From assembly GCA_017613735.1 (NCBI GenBank), contig JAGADF010000008.1, forward strand, positions 62,001 through 126,000: a stretch of DNA of 64,000 bases. Direction: 5' to 3'. The notes beneath the pieces were generated by a model. That model worked only from the letters and a program-made list of their open reading frames with translations. It was not told where the DNA came from and did not search any database. Made by a program: the position numbers and the translations under genes. Positions 36,479 to 45,474 of the stretch are shown here, in pieces (positions within the stretch are counted from its first letter, which is position 1; the number at the start of each line of letters is the position of its first letter). This DNA comes from Clostridia bacterium. Lineage in GTDB: Bacteria > Bacillota > Clostridia > Oscillospirales > Acutalibacteraceae.

Positions 36479-38116
36479 TTATGATTCGTTTTCTCTCGCG
36501 ACAAGATTTTCTACGCAGTATCTCTTACGCAGAACGGGTTTTTCGATTTTACCCGTCGGGTTTCTGGGAATATCCGCGAAGATAATCTTTTTAGGTCTTT
36601 TATACCTTGCGATTTTAAGACAGAAATCTTCAACCTCTTCCTCGGTAAGCGTGTAGCCCTCTTTAACCTCAATAATCGCCGCCGAAATCTCGCCGAGGCG
36701 CTGGTCGGGCATACCGATTACCGCAACGTCCTTAATCTGGTCCATCTGACGAAGGAAGTCCTCAATCTGGACGGGATAAATATTCTCGCCGCCGCTGATG
36801 ATGACGTCTTTTTTACGGTCGACAAGGAAGATAAAGCCGTCCTCATCCTCCTTAGCCATATCGCCCGTATAAAGCCAGCCGTCTTTAAGACACTCGTTTG
36901 TTGCCTCTTCGTTTCTGTAATAGCAGGTCATAACGCCGGGGCCTTTAACGCAAAGCTCGCCAATTTCACCGCGTGAAACGGTATTGCCTTCGGTGTCGAC
37001 TATCTTTGTCTGCCAGCCGTAACCCGCAACGCCTATCGCGCCGACCTTGTCAATATTTTCAACGCCGAGATGAACGCAGCCGGGTCCTATTGACTCTGAA
37101 AGTCCGTAGTTTGTATCGTACTGATGGTGCGGGAAAACCTTCTTCCACCTTTTTATAAGCGAAGGCGGAACGGGCTGCGCGCCGATATGCATAAGCCTCC
37201 ACTGAGAAAGCTCGTAATTTGAAAGGTCGATTTTGCCGCTGTCAATATCGTCCAAAATGTCCTGCGCCCACGGAACGAGAAGCCAGACAATCGTGCACTT
37301 TTCGTTTGAGACGGCTTCAAGAACGTATTCGGGCTTTGTGCCCTTAAGGAGCACTGCCTTTCCGCCGACAAGAAAACTGCCGAACCAGTGCATTTTAGCG
37401 CCCGTATGATAAAGCGGAGGAATGCACAGAAATACGTCGTCATGAGTCTGGCCGTGGTGCGCCTGCTCAACTTTAGCGGCGTGCATAAGGCTTTCGTGAT
37501 TATGTAAAATAGCCTTCGGGAAACCCGTTGTTCCCGATGAAAAATAGATAGCCGCGTCGTCTTCGTCGGAAATCTTAACTCCCGGATTCTGACTAGACGC
37601 ATTAGCCGTAAGCTCGTGATAGCTTTCCGCAAACGACGGGCAGTTACCCTCGCCCGCGTAAAGAAGAAGGCATTTTTTACAAAGCTCGTCGGCTATGGGC
37701 TCAAGACGCCCGATAAATACCGAGCCGAAAACCATTATATCGCATTCCGCAAGCTCGGCGCAATATTTGATTTCGTCGGTGTCATACCTGAAATTAAACG
37801 GAACGGCTATTGCGCCCGTTTTAAGAATACCGAAGTAAATCGGAAGCCATTCAAGGCAGTTCATCATAAGTATTGCAACCTTATTGCCCTTGCCAATGCC
37901 GTTACTTAAAAGCAGATTGGCAAAGCGGTTGGCTTTTTCGTTAAAGACGTTCCACGTAATCTCTCGCCTGTAAGCGGAGGTGTTCTGAGGCTCAATGAGC
38001 GAGAATTCCTTCCACGTCACGCGGCGTTTTTCGTGAATGTCGGGATTAAGCTCTACAAGGCAAACCTCGTCGCCGTAAAGAGCGCTGTTTTTTTCAAGAA
38101 TTTCGGTAATAGGCAT
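36479..38116 (-). CDS. AMP-forming acyl-CoA synthetase (acid substrate unknown, possibly aryl acids)
   Basis: A 545-residue adenylate-forming ligase. P-loop-like motif YFSSGTTGFPKAILHNH, A5 region YDTNYGLSE, A7-A8 LYTGDMAKEDEDGFIFLVDR followed by KKDVIISGGENIYPVQIE, and the catalytic lysine in NPTGKIEK. I chose ATG 38116 (MPITEILEKN) because GAGGGA lies before it; the longer frame overlaps the symporter gene. Its operon position between an SSS symporter and iorAB suggests it activates an imported aryl or branched acid to its CoA ester, or conserves energy in reverse. Substrate is inference. Confidence 0.9.
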   Translation of the reverse strand: MPITEILEKNSALYGDEVCLVELNPDIHEKRRVTWKEFSLIEPQNTSAYRREITWNVFNEKANRFANLLLSNGIGKGNKVAILMMNCLEWLPIYFGILKTGAIAVPFNFRYDTDEIKYCAELAECDIMVFGSVFIGRLEPIADELCKKCLLLYAGEGNCPSFAESYHELTANASSQNPGVKISDEDDAAIYFSSGTTGFPKAILHNHESLMHAAKVEQAHHGQTHDDVFLCIPPLYHTGAKMHWFGSFLVGGKAVLLKGTKPEYVLEAVSNEKCTIVWLLVPWAQDILDDIDSGKIDLSNYELSQWRLMHIGAQPVPPSLIKRWKKVFPHHQYDTNYGLSESIGPGCVHLGVENIDKVGAIGVAGYGWQTKIVDTEGNTVSRGEIGELCVKGPGVMTCYYRNEEATNECLKDGWLYTGDMAKEDEDGFIFLVDRKKDVIISGGENIYPVQIEDFLRQMDQIKDVAVIGMPDQRLGEISAAIIEVKEGYTLTEEEVEDFCLKIARYKRPKKIIFADIPRNPTGKIEKPVLRKRYCVENLVARENES

Positions 38117-38132
38117 TTTTTGTCCCTCGCTT

Positions 38133-39653
38133 TTATTCTGCTTCGACTGTTCCGTTATAAAAGAAGTCGTTAACCTTTTTATCCGTAAGCTTCTGTGTGA
38201 ATACGCTGAAAACAAAGCATACAAGAAGCGACGCTATCATCGCAATACAGGCGTAAAGCGGGCCTTGCGACATAAGCTTTAAAACTGTTTCGTTTTCATT
38301 TCCGCAAAGGTTGAGCACCTTGCAGGTAGCGGGAACAAGGGCGATAAAGAAGCCCGTAAGAATACCCGCCCACGCGCTGATTTTATTAAGCTTTTTATAG
38401 TAAAGAGCCAAAAGATAAGGAGCTAAGAATGAGCCGGAGATAATACCCCAAGAATAGCTCATCATATCAAGAATCGGGGTTTTCGTATTGGCGACAACGT
38501 AGGAAAGAATTATAAACAGTACGCAGAAAACCTTTGTAAGAACGCCCTTTTTCTTTTCGGGCATATCCTTTTTGATTCTGTTTCCTACAATGTCGATGCT
38601 CAGAGCCGACGACGCCGAAAGCGTTACCGAGCAGAGAGTCGAAACGGACGCCGAAAGAAGAAGCACGATTATTACGCCGAGAAGAATTGCGGGAAGAGCC
38701 GAATCCTTAAGCATTAAGGGAACAATGTCGTCCGCCGCGGGCATATCCTTGCCGACAGTGTAAAACCTGTGACACAGCGAGCCGATAAAGTAACCGCCGC
38801 CCGCTACAAGGAACGCGAAGAAAGTTGAAATGATTATTCCCCTTTTTGCCTGCCTGTCGTCCTTTATGCCGAAATACTTTGAAATCATCTGAGGAAGTCC
38901 CCATGTGCCGAAGCTCGTCATAAGAACCGTCGCCATAAGACCTACCCACTGGCTGCCGTTGAGTTTCGGCAGTCCGGCATCGGTTTTGGCGTATTCCATA
39001 ATGCCCTGAAGACCGCCTACCTGACGGGAACGTACGACGCATACTATAAGAAGCGTAACGCCGACCATCATAACGAGTCCCTGAACGAAATCCGCTCTCG
39101 CCTGAACAAGATAACCGCCGAAGAGGATTATAAGCATAGCGAGAACCGCGATTATAATAAGGAAAACAGCGTCATCAATACCGAGAAGGTTTTTCGCTAT
39201 TGAAGCAAGTCCCGAATAAACGGACGCCGAATAAGGAATAAGAAAAACAAAGATGACCGCCGCCGAGAAGGTTCTCATACCGACTGAGCCGTACCTCGCC
39301 TCAAAAAACTGAGGCATCGTCTGAATTTTAAGACGGGCGGACACGTCGCGGGTTTTTCTCGCGAGTACAATCCACGCAAGAAGCGAGCCGAAAACCGCGT
39401 TGCCGATACCTGCGAGAATACCCCACAGACCGAATGAAAGACCGGTTTTGCCGGCATAGCCGACAAACATAACCGCCGAAAAGTACGCCGTACCGTAAGA
39501 CAGCGCGGAAAGCCAGGCTCCCGCTTTTCTTCCGCCGACGGTGAAATCGGCTACGCTTTTACTCTTTTTGCCGGTCACAATGCCGATAACAACCAATGCG
39601 GCAATATAAACGGCGATAGTAATCCATACGCTTAAATTATCCATTTTCTTCAA
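38133..39653 (-). CDS. Sodium:solute symporter (SSS family)
   Basis: A 506-residue membrane protein with about 13 hydrophobic helices. Family landmarks are VADFTVGGRKAGAWLSALSY, the SGLASIAKNLLG region, GGYLVQARADFVQGLVMMVG and LLSASVSTLCSVTLSASSAL, the sodium-site region. It starts at TTG 39653 close behind AAAGGGGT; ATG 39644 is an alternative start. It is the first gene of the operon with the acyl-CoA synthetase and iorAB, and so is a candidate importer of the acid these enzymes use. The substrate cannot be told from the sequence. Confidence 0.9.
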   Translation of the reverse strand: MKKMDNLSVWITIAVYIAALVVIGIVTGKKSKSVADFTVGGRKAGAWLSALSYGTAYFSAVMFVGYAGKTGLSFGLWGILAGIGNAVFGSLLAWIVLARKTRDVSARLKIQTMPQFFEARYGSVGMRTFSAAVIFVFLIPYSASVYSGLASIAKNLLGIDDAVFLIIIAVLAMLIILFGGYLVQARADFVQGLVMMVGVTLLIVCVVRSRQVGGLQGIMEYAKTDAGLPKLNGSQWVGLMATVLMTSFGTWGLPQMISKYFGIKDDRQAKRGIIISTFFAFLVAGGGYFIGSLCHRFYTVGKDMPAADDIVPLMLKDSALPAILLGVIIVLLLSASVSTLCSVTLSASSALSIDIVGNRIKKDMPEKKKGVLTKVFCVLFIILSYVVANTKTPILDMMSYSWGIISGSFLAPYLLALYYKKLNKISAWAGILTGFFIALVPATCKVLNLCGNENETVLKLMSQGPLYACIAMIASLLVCFVFSVFTQKLTDKKVNDFFYNGTVEAE

Positions 39654-39707
39654 TTTACCCCTTTAAAGCTTTTATCTTTTAACGCTTTTAATCGCTAAAG
39701 TGAAAAT

Positions 39708-39736
39708 ATTATACATTATAATCCCCTTTTCGTCAA
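39708..39736 (-). promoter_or_regulatory. Promoter of the SSS-acyl-CoA synthetase-iorAB operon
   Basis: On the minus strand, TTGACG (39731-39736), 17 bases and TATAAT (39708-39713), about 55 bases before the symporter start. The 300-base gap 39654-39953 holds this promoter, the serC promoter and AT-rich sequence between them. Confidence 0.75.
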
Positions 39737-39834
39737 GTAAAATCAACATTTTTATTAAAGAAAATACTTATATTTTTAAGCCTTATTTTATTATAAAAAT
39801 AACCGTATGTGAGATTGTTAAAAAATATGATAAC

Positions 39835-39846
39835 TTTTTCGAAAAA
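39835..39846. promoter_or_regulatory. Small palindrome in the divergent ior/serC intergenic region
   Basis: TTTTTCGAAAAA is a perfect 12-base palindrome in AT-rich sequence about 45 bases upstream of the serC -35 box. It could be an operator, but in such AT-rich DNA it may be chance. No known regulator motif fits convincingly. Confidence 0.25.
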
Positions 39847-39890
39847 TTATGTTGAACACTCCAAAATTTTGTTAAAAATTTATCAATTCG

Positions 39891-39920
39891 TTGACTGCTG
39901 CTTTGTTTCTTTGATATAAT
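39891..39920 (+). promoter_or_regulatory. Promoter of serC-serA
   Basis: TTGACT at 39891-39896, an 18-base spacer and TATAAT at 39915-39920, 33 bases before the serC start, which has an AGGAGG ribosome site. Confidence 0.72.
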
Positions 39921-39953
39921 TCTTAATGTAATAATTATTTAGGAGGCATATAA

Positions 39954-41036
39954 ATGTCAAGAGTTTATAATTTTTCGGCAGGTCCCTCGATGCTGCCCGA
40001 AGAGGTATTAAAGCAGGCTGCCGACGAGATGCTCGACTACCACGGCTGCGGCCAGTCCGTTATGGAAATGAGCCACCGTTCAAAGGTCTATGACGACATC
40101 ATCAAGGGCGCGGAAGCTTTGCTCAGGGAGATTATGAATATTCCCGATAACTATAAGGTACTTTTCCTTCAGGGCGGCGCATCCGCTCAGTTTTCCGCCA
40201 TTCCGCTCAATTTTATGAACGGCTCGGGCAAGGCTGACTACGTTATTACCGGTCAGTGGGCGAAGAAGGCTTTTCAGGAGGCTCAGAAATACGGCGAAGC
40301 CAAAGCCGTCGCATCTTCCGCTGACAAAACTTTTTCATATATTCCCAAGCTTGACAAAAGCGAATTCACGCCTGACGCGGATTATTTCTATATCTGTATG
40401 AACAACACCATTTACGGTACCGTTTACCACGAATTACCCGACACGGGCGACGTTCCGCTTATAGCCGACATTTCCTCATGCTTCCTTTCGGAGCCGATTG
40501 ACGTTACAAAGTTCGGCATGCTTTACGGCGGCGCGCAGAAAAACGTCGCTCCCGCAGGTCTTGTTATCGCGATTATACGCGAGGATTTGCTCGGAAACGC
40601 AAGAGACATTACCCCGACAATGCTCAACTATAAAATTCAGGCGGACGCAGAGAGTCTTTACAACACTCCCCCCTGCTACACTATTTATATCTGCAAGCTT
40701 GTTCTTGAATGGATTAAGAGAACGGGCGGACTTGAGGCTATGAAGGAGAGAAACGAAAAGAAAGCAAAGCTTCTTTACGATTATCTTGACGAAAGCAAAA
40801 TGTTCCGCGGAACGGTCGTAAAAGAAGACCGTTCGCTTATGAACGTTCCCTTCGTAACCGACAGCGAAGAGCTTAACGCGAAATTCGTAAAAGAGGCTAC
40901 CGAAGCCGGTCTTGTAAACCTTAAGGGACACAGAACCGTAGGCGGTATGCGCGCTTCGATTTACAACGCTATGCCTTACGAGGGCGTTGAAAAGCTTGTA
41001 AACTTTATGAAAGAGTTTGAAAAGAATAATTCATAA
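39954..41036 (+). CDS. serC: Phosphoserine aminotransferase
   Basis: A 360-residue PLP enzyme converting 3-phosphohydroxypyruvate to phosphoserine. Family segments: YNFSAGPSMLPEEVLKQAAD, MEMSHRSKVYDDI, LFLQGGASAQFSAIPLN, ADISSCFLSEPIDV, and the PLP lysine in YGGAQKNVAPAGL. The C-terminus has KGHRTVGGMRASIYNAMP. serA follows after 16 bases. The pair covers two of the three steps of serine synthesis; serB is not in the window. Confidence 0.96.
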   Translation: MSRVYNFSAGPSMLPEEVLKQAADEMLDYHGCGQSVMEMSHRSKVYDDIIKGAEALLREIMNIPDNYKVLFLQGGASAQFSAIPLNFMNGSGKADYVITGQWAKKAFQEAQKYGEAKAVASSADKTFSYIPKLDKSEFTPDADYFYICMNNTIYGTVYHELPDTGDVPLIADISSCFLSEPIDVTKFGMLYGGAQKNVAPAGLVIAIIREDLLGNARDITPTMLNYKIQADAESLYNTPPCYTIYICKLVLEWIKRTGGLEAMKERNEKKAKLLYDYLDESKMFRGTVVKEDRSLMNVPFVTDSEELNAKFVKEATEAGLVNLKGHRTVGGMRASIYNAMPYEGVEKLVNFMKEFEKNNS

Positions 41037-41052
41037 ATAAGAGGTAATAAAA

Positions 41053-42213
41053 ATGTATAACATTCTTACATTAAATAAAATTTCGGAAAACGGACTTGAA
41101 AAGTTTGACGAAAAATACGTCTGCTCAACCGAGGTTGAAAATCCCGACGCGGTGCTTGTACGCTCGGCTTCAATGCACGATATGAAAATGAGCGAGAAAA
41201 CCCTCGCGGTAGCCAGAGCAGGCGCAGGCGTAAACAACATTCCCGTCGACGCTTTTTCCGAGCAGGGCATAGTTGTTTTCAACACCCCCGGCGCTAACGC
41301 GAACGCGGTTAAGGAGCTTGTTATATGCGGTCTTTTCCTGTCTTCAAGAAAGATTGTAAACGGCATTGAATGGGCTCAGACCTTAAAGGGCGAGGACGAG
41401 GTCGGCAAGAAGGTTGAAAAAGGAAAGAGCGCGTTTGTAGGTCCCGAAATCAAGGGCAAAAAGCTCGGCGTTATCGGTCTTGGCGCGATAGGCATTCTTG
41501 TCGCAAATGCGGCTGAAAAGCTCGGTATGAAGGTTTACGGTTATGACCCGTATCTTTCGGTTGACGCGGCGTGGAATCTTTCGCGTTCAATCATACACGC
41601 GCCGTCAGTCGAGGACATTTACAAGGAATGCGACTACATCACAATTCACGTTCCGCTTCTTGACAGCACAAGGGATTTCATTAACGCGGCGGCTATTGCG
41701 CAGATGAAGGACGGCGTAAGAATTCTCAATTTCGCAAGAGACGCGCTTGTTAATTCAGCCGATATTATCGAAGCTCTCGGCACGGGTAAGGTCGCCTCCT
41801 ACGCTACGGATTTCCCGACCGAGGATTTACTCGGCGTTTCGGGCGTAATCGCTATTCCCCACCTCGGCGCGTCAACTCCCGAATCGGAGGAAAACTGCGC
41901 GATTATGGCGGTAAAACAGCTTCGCGATTTCCTTGAAAACGGCAATATAAAGAACTCGGTCAATCTTCCCAACGTCGAAGCGCCGAGAACGGAGAGAACA
42001 AGGGTTGCGATTATTCACCGCAATATTCCCAACGTCCTTAGTAAAATTCTTCCCGCGGTTTCTGCAGGCGGAATCAACATTGACAATATGACGAACAAAT
42101 CCAAGAACGAATATGCATACACGCTTATCGACGTCGACGGCGACGTTACCGAGGAATCGCTGACAGAGCTTAAAAAGGTTGACGGAATCATACGCATACG
42201 CATAATTAAATAA
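41053..42213 (+). CDS. serA: D-3-phosphoglycerate dehydrogenase
   Basis: A 386-residue NAD-dependent dehydrogenase, the first step of serine synthesis. NAD motif LGVIGLGAIGILVANAA; catalytic segments ARAGAGVNNIPVDA, NFARDALVN and IPHLGASTPESEENCA. A short C-terminal ACT-like domain is present (about residues 315-386, INIDNMTNKSKNEYAYTLID), so serine feedback is possible. It follows serC in the same operon and ends before a bidirectional terminator. Confidence 0.93.
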   Translation: MYNILTLNKISENGLEKFDEKYVCSTEVENPDAVLVRSASMHDMKMSEKTLAVARAGAGVNNIPVDAFSEQGIVVFNTPGANANAVKELVICGLFLSSRKIVNGIEWAQTLKGEDEVGKKVEKGKSAFVGPEIKGKKLGVIGLGAIGILVANAAEKLGMKVYGYDPYLSVDAAWNLSRSIIHAPSVEDIYKECDYITIHVPLLDSTRDFINAAAIAQMKDGVRILNFARDALVNSADIIEALGTGKVASYATDFPTEDLLGVSGVIAIPHLGASTPESEENCAIMAVKQLRDFLENGNIKNSVNLPNVEAPRTERTRVAIIHRNIPNVLSKILPAVSAGGINIDNMTNKSKNEYAYTLIDVDGDVTEESLTELKKVDGIIRIRIIK

Positions 42214-42230
42214 TCAGTTATAAATAATAA

Positions 42231-42270
42231 AAAAACAAGCAGTGAGGAAATAACTCACTGCTTGTTTTTT
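42231..42270. terminator. Bidirectional terminator between serA and the exonuclease gene
   Basis: AAACAAGCAGTGAG and CTCACTGCTTGTTT form a stem of about 14 base pairs with A and T runs on either side. It ends serA on the plus strand and overlaps the last codons of the convergent exonuclease gene. Confidence 0.9.
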
Positions 42271-43166
42271 ACTGAGGCTTTTCTTTTAGGTTTGTAGTAA
42301 TGCCTCTTTCTCTTTTTATTATCGTTTTCGTCTATTTCGCTGGTTGTATGCCTTATATCAAGATGGTCGTAGTATTTTTTAAACCGTATCGCATAGCGCA
42401 GAAGCGCGCCGCAGTTTTCGCATTTGAAATCAGCTCTGAAATACTGATTCGAATATTTCCAGTCCGTTTGTCTTACCGCCGTTTCGCCGCATTTGATACA
42501 TTTACATTCAAGAAGGGATTTGTCGACAAGCGGATGGTTAATGTTGCTTATTGCGTGCGGCTTGAATTCAAGCCTGTGGTAAAACTGCGCGTCGCATTTT
42601 TTAGTGTAGGCGGCAAGCTTTTCGGGGTGAAAAACCTTTCTTAAACAGTCTGCCGAAAGTACGCTGTCGTCAAGCGCGCGGTGGTGAGAATAAAGGTCGG
42701 GATTAATACCGAGCTGTTCCGCCGCGGTGGAAAGACCTATCTGCTGTGAGGACGGAACGTCGATAAAGCTCTGACAGTATTTCTGCAGGTCAACGTACCG
42801 CCCCGCGAAGGGAAGAACCGAAGTGCCGAAATAATACCTGTAATTGCTTATGAGGGTTCTGATGTCGCCGTCCGCCCAGGTCAGCACCGTCGTAGGCTCC
42901 TCGCCTATCCAGTCGCCGAACTGTTCAATAACGTCCTGAAAAAAATCACCTGTATTAATTTCTTCATTTGTCAGATTTGTGAGTCTTTTAACACGTCCCT
43001 GAAGCTTACGGCTTATCTGAGGTTTTACAAATTCGGAAAAAGTGTCGAGAGTTTTCAGGTTCTCGTCAAGCTTTACCGCGCCGATTTCAATAATCTCGTT
43101 AATGAAACCGCCAAGCCGCTTACAGTAGGTGTTATTCCACTCCAAATCCATAACTACGTAGTGCAT
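42255..43166 (-). CDS. DEDDh 3'-5' exonuclease with zinc ribbon
   Basis: A 303-residue protein of the RNase T / DnaQ superfamily. The N-terminal acidic motif is VVMDLEWNN, the second aspartate is in TWADGDIRTL, and Exo III has SHHRALDDSVLSAD. The C-terminal third adds two CxxC pairs (CKCIKCG and CENCG), a likely zinc ribbon, and a basic tail of Lys, Arg and His. It resembles the KapD-like branch. Substrate is probably RNA or DNA ends, not resolvable from sequence. It stands alone between two terminators or gaps. Confidence 0.88.
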   Translation of the reverse strand: MHYVVMDLEWNNTYCKRLGGFINEIIEIGAVKLDENLKTLDTFSEFVKPQISRKLQGRVKRLTNLTNEEINTGDFFQDVIEQFGDWIGEEPTTVLTWADGDIRTLISNYRYYFGTSVLPFAGRYVDLQKYCQSFIDVPSSQQIGLSTAAEQLGINPDLYSHHRALDDSVLSADCLRKVFHPEKLAAYTKKCDAQFYHRLEFKPHAISNINHPLVDKSLLECKCIKCGETAVRQTDWKYSNQYFRADFKCENCGALLRYAIRFKKYYDHLDIRHTTSEIDENDNKKRKRHYYKPKRKASVKNKQ

Positions 43167-43243
43167 AACAAACCAACTTTATATAAAAGAATTGTTCTTA
43201 AAAAACTATATAAGAATATATCATAATTCTGTCGAAAAAACAA

Positions 43244-43720
43244 CTACAATATATTTATTATTTGCTTTTCGTCGGCATTTTCAAGCGAAGAAGAAAAGTC
43301 AAAGGTACCGAATTTTTCGTCCTCAAACAAATCCTTTAACGGAAACAGGACGAAAGCCCTTTCGCGAATACGCGGATGAGGAACAGTAAGCTCCTCCGTT
43401 TCGATTTTTTCATCCTCAAAAAGCAATAAATCAAGGTCGATAATCCGCGGCCCGTTCTTAAGCTCCCTTATTCTGCCAAACGCCGCTTCAATGCCTAAAA
43501 GCGCGCCGAGCAACGCGTGAGCGGAAAACGGAGTTTCAATGAGAATACAGCAGTTATAGAAATTCTCCTGCTGCGCGTAGCCCCAGGGCTCAGTCTCATA
43601 AATACGTGAGCATTTAACGATTTTTGTATCGGGCAGTTTTTCAAGCGACAAAAGCGCGTTTTCAATATTCTTTAACCTGTCGCCGATATTGGTGCCCATA
43701 CCGATAACAGCCTTATTCAT
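43244..43720 (-). CDS. folK: 2-amino-4-hydroxy-6-hydroxymethyldihydropteridine diphosphokinase
   Basis: A 158-residue enzyme that pyrophosphorylates 6-hydroxymethyl-dihydropterin for folate synthesis. Motifs: MGTNIGDRLKNIENAL, IYETEPWGYAQQENFYNC and the metal-binding NGPRIIDLDLLLFED, then VPHPRIRERAFVLFPL. The start overlaps the folB stop by four bases. Last gene of the folE-P-B-K operon. Confidence 0.95.
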   Translation of the reverse strand: MNKAVIGMGTNIGDRLKNIENALLSLEKLPDTKIVKCSRIYETEPWGYAQQENFYNCCILIETPFSAHALLGALLGIEAAFGRIRELKNGPRIIDLDLLLFEDEKIETEELTVPHPRIRERAFVLFPLKDLFEDEKFGTFDFSSSLENADEKQIINIL

Positions 43721-44079
43721 CCTCTCGCCCTCTCAATCCGGACGCTGACATATTCAAAGTCCGCTTTAACCGGCGCGTCGGGCTTTTTCACCTCAAGCGC
43801 AACCTTTTCGATTTTCGGGAAAGACGAAAGCAGAGCGTCGGCAGTTCTTTCGGCGGCACGTTCTATAAGGTCGTTTGTCTGTTCGCAGAAAACGGATTTT
43901 GCGGTTTTAATGATTTTCGCGTAGCTTACGGTGTCGTTGACATCGTCGCTTTTACAGGGAACGGACAAATCGAGAAACGCCTCAATATCGATAAGAAAGA
44001 CCTGTCCGTCCGCTTTTTCGAAATCGTTGACGCCGTGAAAGGCAAATACTTTTAAGTTTTTAACTTTGATACTGTCCAT
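43717..44079 (-). CDS. folB: Dihydroneopterin aldolase
   Basis: A 120-residue enzyme that cleaves dihydroneopterin. Motifs: IKVKNLKVFAFHGVNDFEK at the N-terminus, DTVSYAKI, and LIERAAERTADALL with the catalytic region. The C-terminus VKKPDAPVKADFEYVSVRIER is typical. It is two bases from folP and overlaps folK. Confidence 0.94.
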   Translation of the reverse strand: MDSIKVKNLKVFAFHGVNDFEKADGQVFLIDIEAFLDLSVPCKSDDVNDTVSYAKIIKTAKSVFCEQTNDLIERAAERTADALLSSFPKIEKVALEVKKPDAPVKADFEYVSVRIERARG

Positions 44080-44081
44080 AT

Positions 44082-44912
44082 TTACCTCCTGAATAATTCG
44101 TCCGCGGTTTTAGCTGCAAACACGTTTTCCTTAACGTGATGAACTCTGATAAAATCCGTTCCGCCGTAAATTGCCGCGGTGTTCGCCGCGAGCGTACCGT
44201 ACAATAAATCCTCGCCCGATGCGCCGCTCGCGTTCTTAATGACGCGCTTGCACGAAAGCGCGGTTAAAAGGGCTGTATTCTCCCTTTTAAGACGGGAAAT
44301 ATTTCTGATTAATTCAAGGTTATCTTCGTTGCTTTTTCCGAAGCCAATGCCCATATCGAGCATAATCTGATTAATTGAAATGCCGTAAGAAAGGCATTTT
44401 TCGGTCATTTGATCAAAGAATAAATTGACTGCGCTGACGACGCCGTTTTCGTATTCAATTTCGGTTGAAGAATCGCTTTCACCCGAATGCATAATAACCC
44501 AGCCGGCGTTATATTCCCTGATAAGCCGTGCCATTTCGGAATTAAACACGCCGCTTACGTCGTTAATTATTTTTACGCCGTTATTAAGGGCGTATTCGGC
44601 AACCTCGGGGTAATAGGTGTCGACCGAAACGGGAACGTCAACCGACTCTGTCAGCTTTTTAAGCACGGGAGAAAGCAGTTTGATTTCTTCTTCGGCGGTT
44701 TTTTCAATATGCCCCGGTCTTGTAGACTGGGCGCCGATATCGATAATATCGGCTCCTTCAAGGCGCATTTCATCCGCCCTTTTCAACTGAGAGTCGACGT
44801 CGGTATATCTTCCCCCGTCAAAAAAGGAATCGGCGGTTATATTCAGAATCCCCATTATGTAGGTTCTTTTGCCGAGCGGAAAAGAAAAACCCGAGCCGGA
44901 AAATGAATACAT
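44082..44912 (-). CDS. folP: Dihydropteroate synthase
   Basis: A 276-residue TIM barrel joining hydroxymethyl-dihydropterin pyrophosphate to p-aminobenzoate. Motifs: IMGILNITADSFFDGGRY, GADIIDIGAQSTRPGH, VSVDTYYPEVAEYALNNG and the C-terminal DFIRVHHVKE. The start is one base after the folE stop. Folate operon member; target of sulfonamides in general. Confidence 0.96.
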   Translation of the reverse strand: MYSFSGSGFSFPLGKRTYIMGILNITADSFFDGGRYTDVDSQLKRADEMRLEGADIIDIGAQSTRPGHIEKTAEEEIKLLSPVLKKLTESVDVPVSVDTYYPEVAEYALNNGVKIINDVSGVFNSEMARLIREYNAGWVIMHSGESDSSTEIEYENGVVSAVNLFFDQMTEKCLSYGISINQIMLDMGIGFGKSNEDNLELIRNISRLKRENTALLTALSCKRVIKNASGASGEDLLYGTLAANTAAIYGGTDFIRVHHVKENVFAAKTADELFRR

Positions 44913-44913
44913 A

Positions 44914-45474
44914 TCATTCGCCTCCGAAAAGGCTCATAACCTCTGACCTTGTTCTCGCGTCGCTTCTCATACAGCCGCGCAGAGCGGAAGTTCTCGTAAC
45001 GGCGCCCGCAGCGCGGATGCCGCGCATTGTCATACAAAGATGCTCCGCCTCAACAAGAACCGCAACTCCCTTGGGATGAAGATTTTCTTCAAGAAAATCG
45101 GCAATCTGGGAGGTCAGCCTCTCCTGAAGCTGAGGGCGTTTTGAATAAAAATCAACTATTCTTGCGAGCTTTGAAAGACCTAAAACCTTGCCGTCCGACG
45201 GAATATAGGCGATATGAGCCTTGCCGATAAACGGAAGAAGATGATGCTCGCACATTGAGTACAGAGGAATGTCCTTGACGATAACCATTTCGTCATTCTT
45301 GCCTTCGTTAAAGAGCTTTAAATGCTTTTCGGCGGTTCCCTCAAGCCCTGCGAAAACCTCTTCGTACATTCTCGCTACGCGGGCGGGAGTTTCGACAAGA
45401 CCTTCCCTGTCGGGGTCCTCGCCTATCGCTATAAGAATTTCCCTTACCGCGTTTTCAATTCTCTGTTTATCCAT
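44914..45474 (-). CDS. folE: GTP cyclohydrolase I, type IA
   Basis: A 186-residue enzyme opening GTP to start folate synthesis. The zinc ligands are in [16 protein letters not shown] and [32 protein letters not shown] is also clear. The start overlaps the last eight bases of the LCP-like gene, so the two are co-translated. Confidence 0.96.
   Translation of the reverse strand: MDKQRIENAVREILIAIGEDPDREGLVETPARVARMYEEVFAGLEGTAEKHLKLFNEGKNDEMVIVKDIPLYSMCEHHLLPFIGKAHIAYIPSDGKVLGLSKLARIVDFYSKRPQLQERLTSQIADFLEENLHPKGVAVLVEAEHLCMTMRGIRAAGAVTRTSALRGCMRSDARTRSEVMSLFGGE

Noticed and set aside
39654..39953. Small gene or RNA in the ior-serC gap
   Set aside because: Apart from the two divergent promoters the DNA is AT-rich, with no ORF that has a ribosome site and no stable long hairpin.
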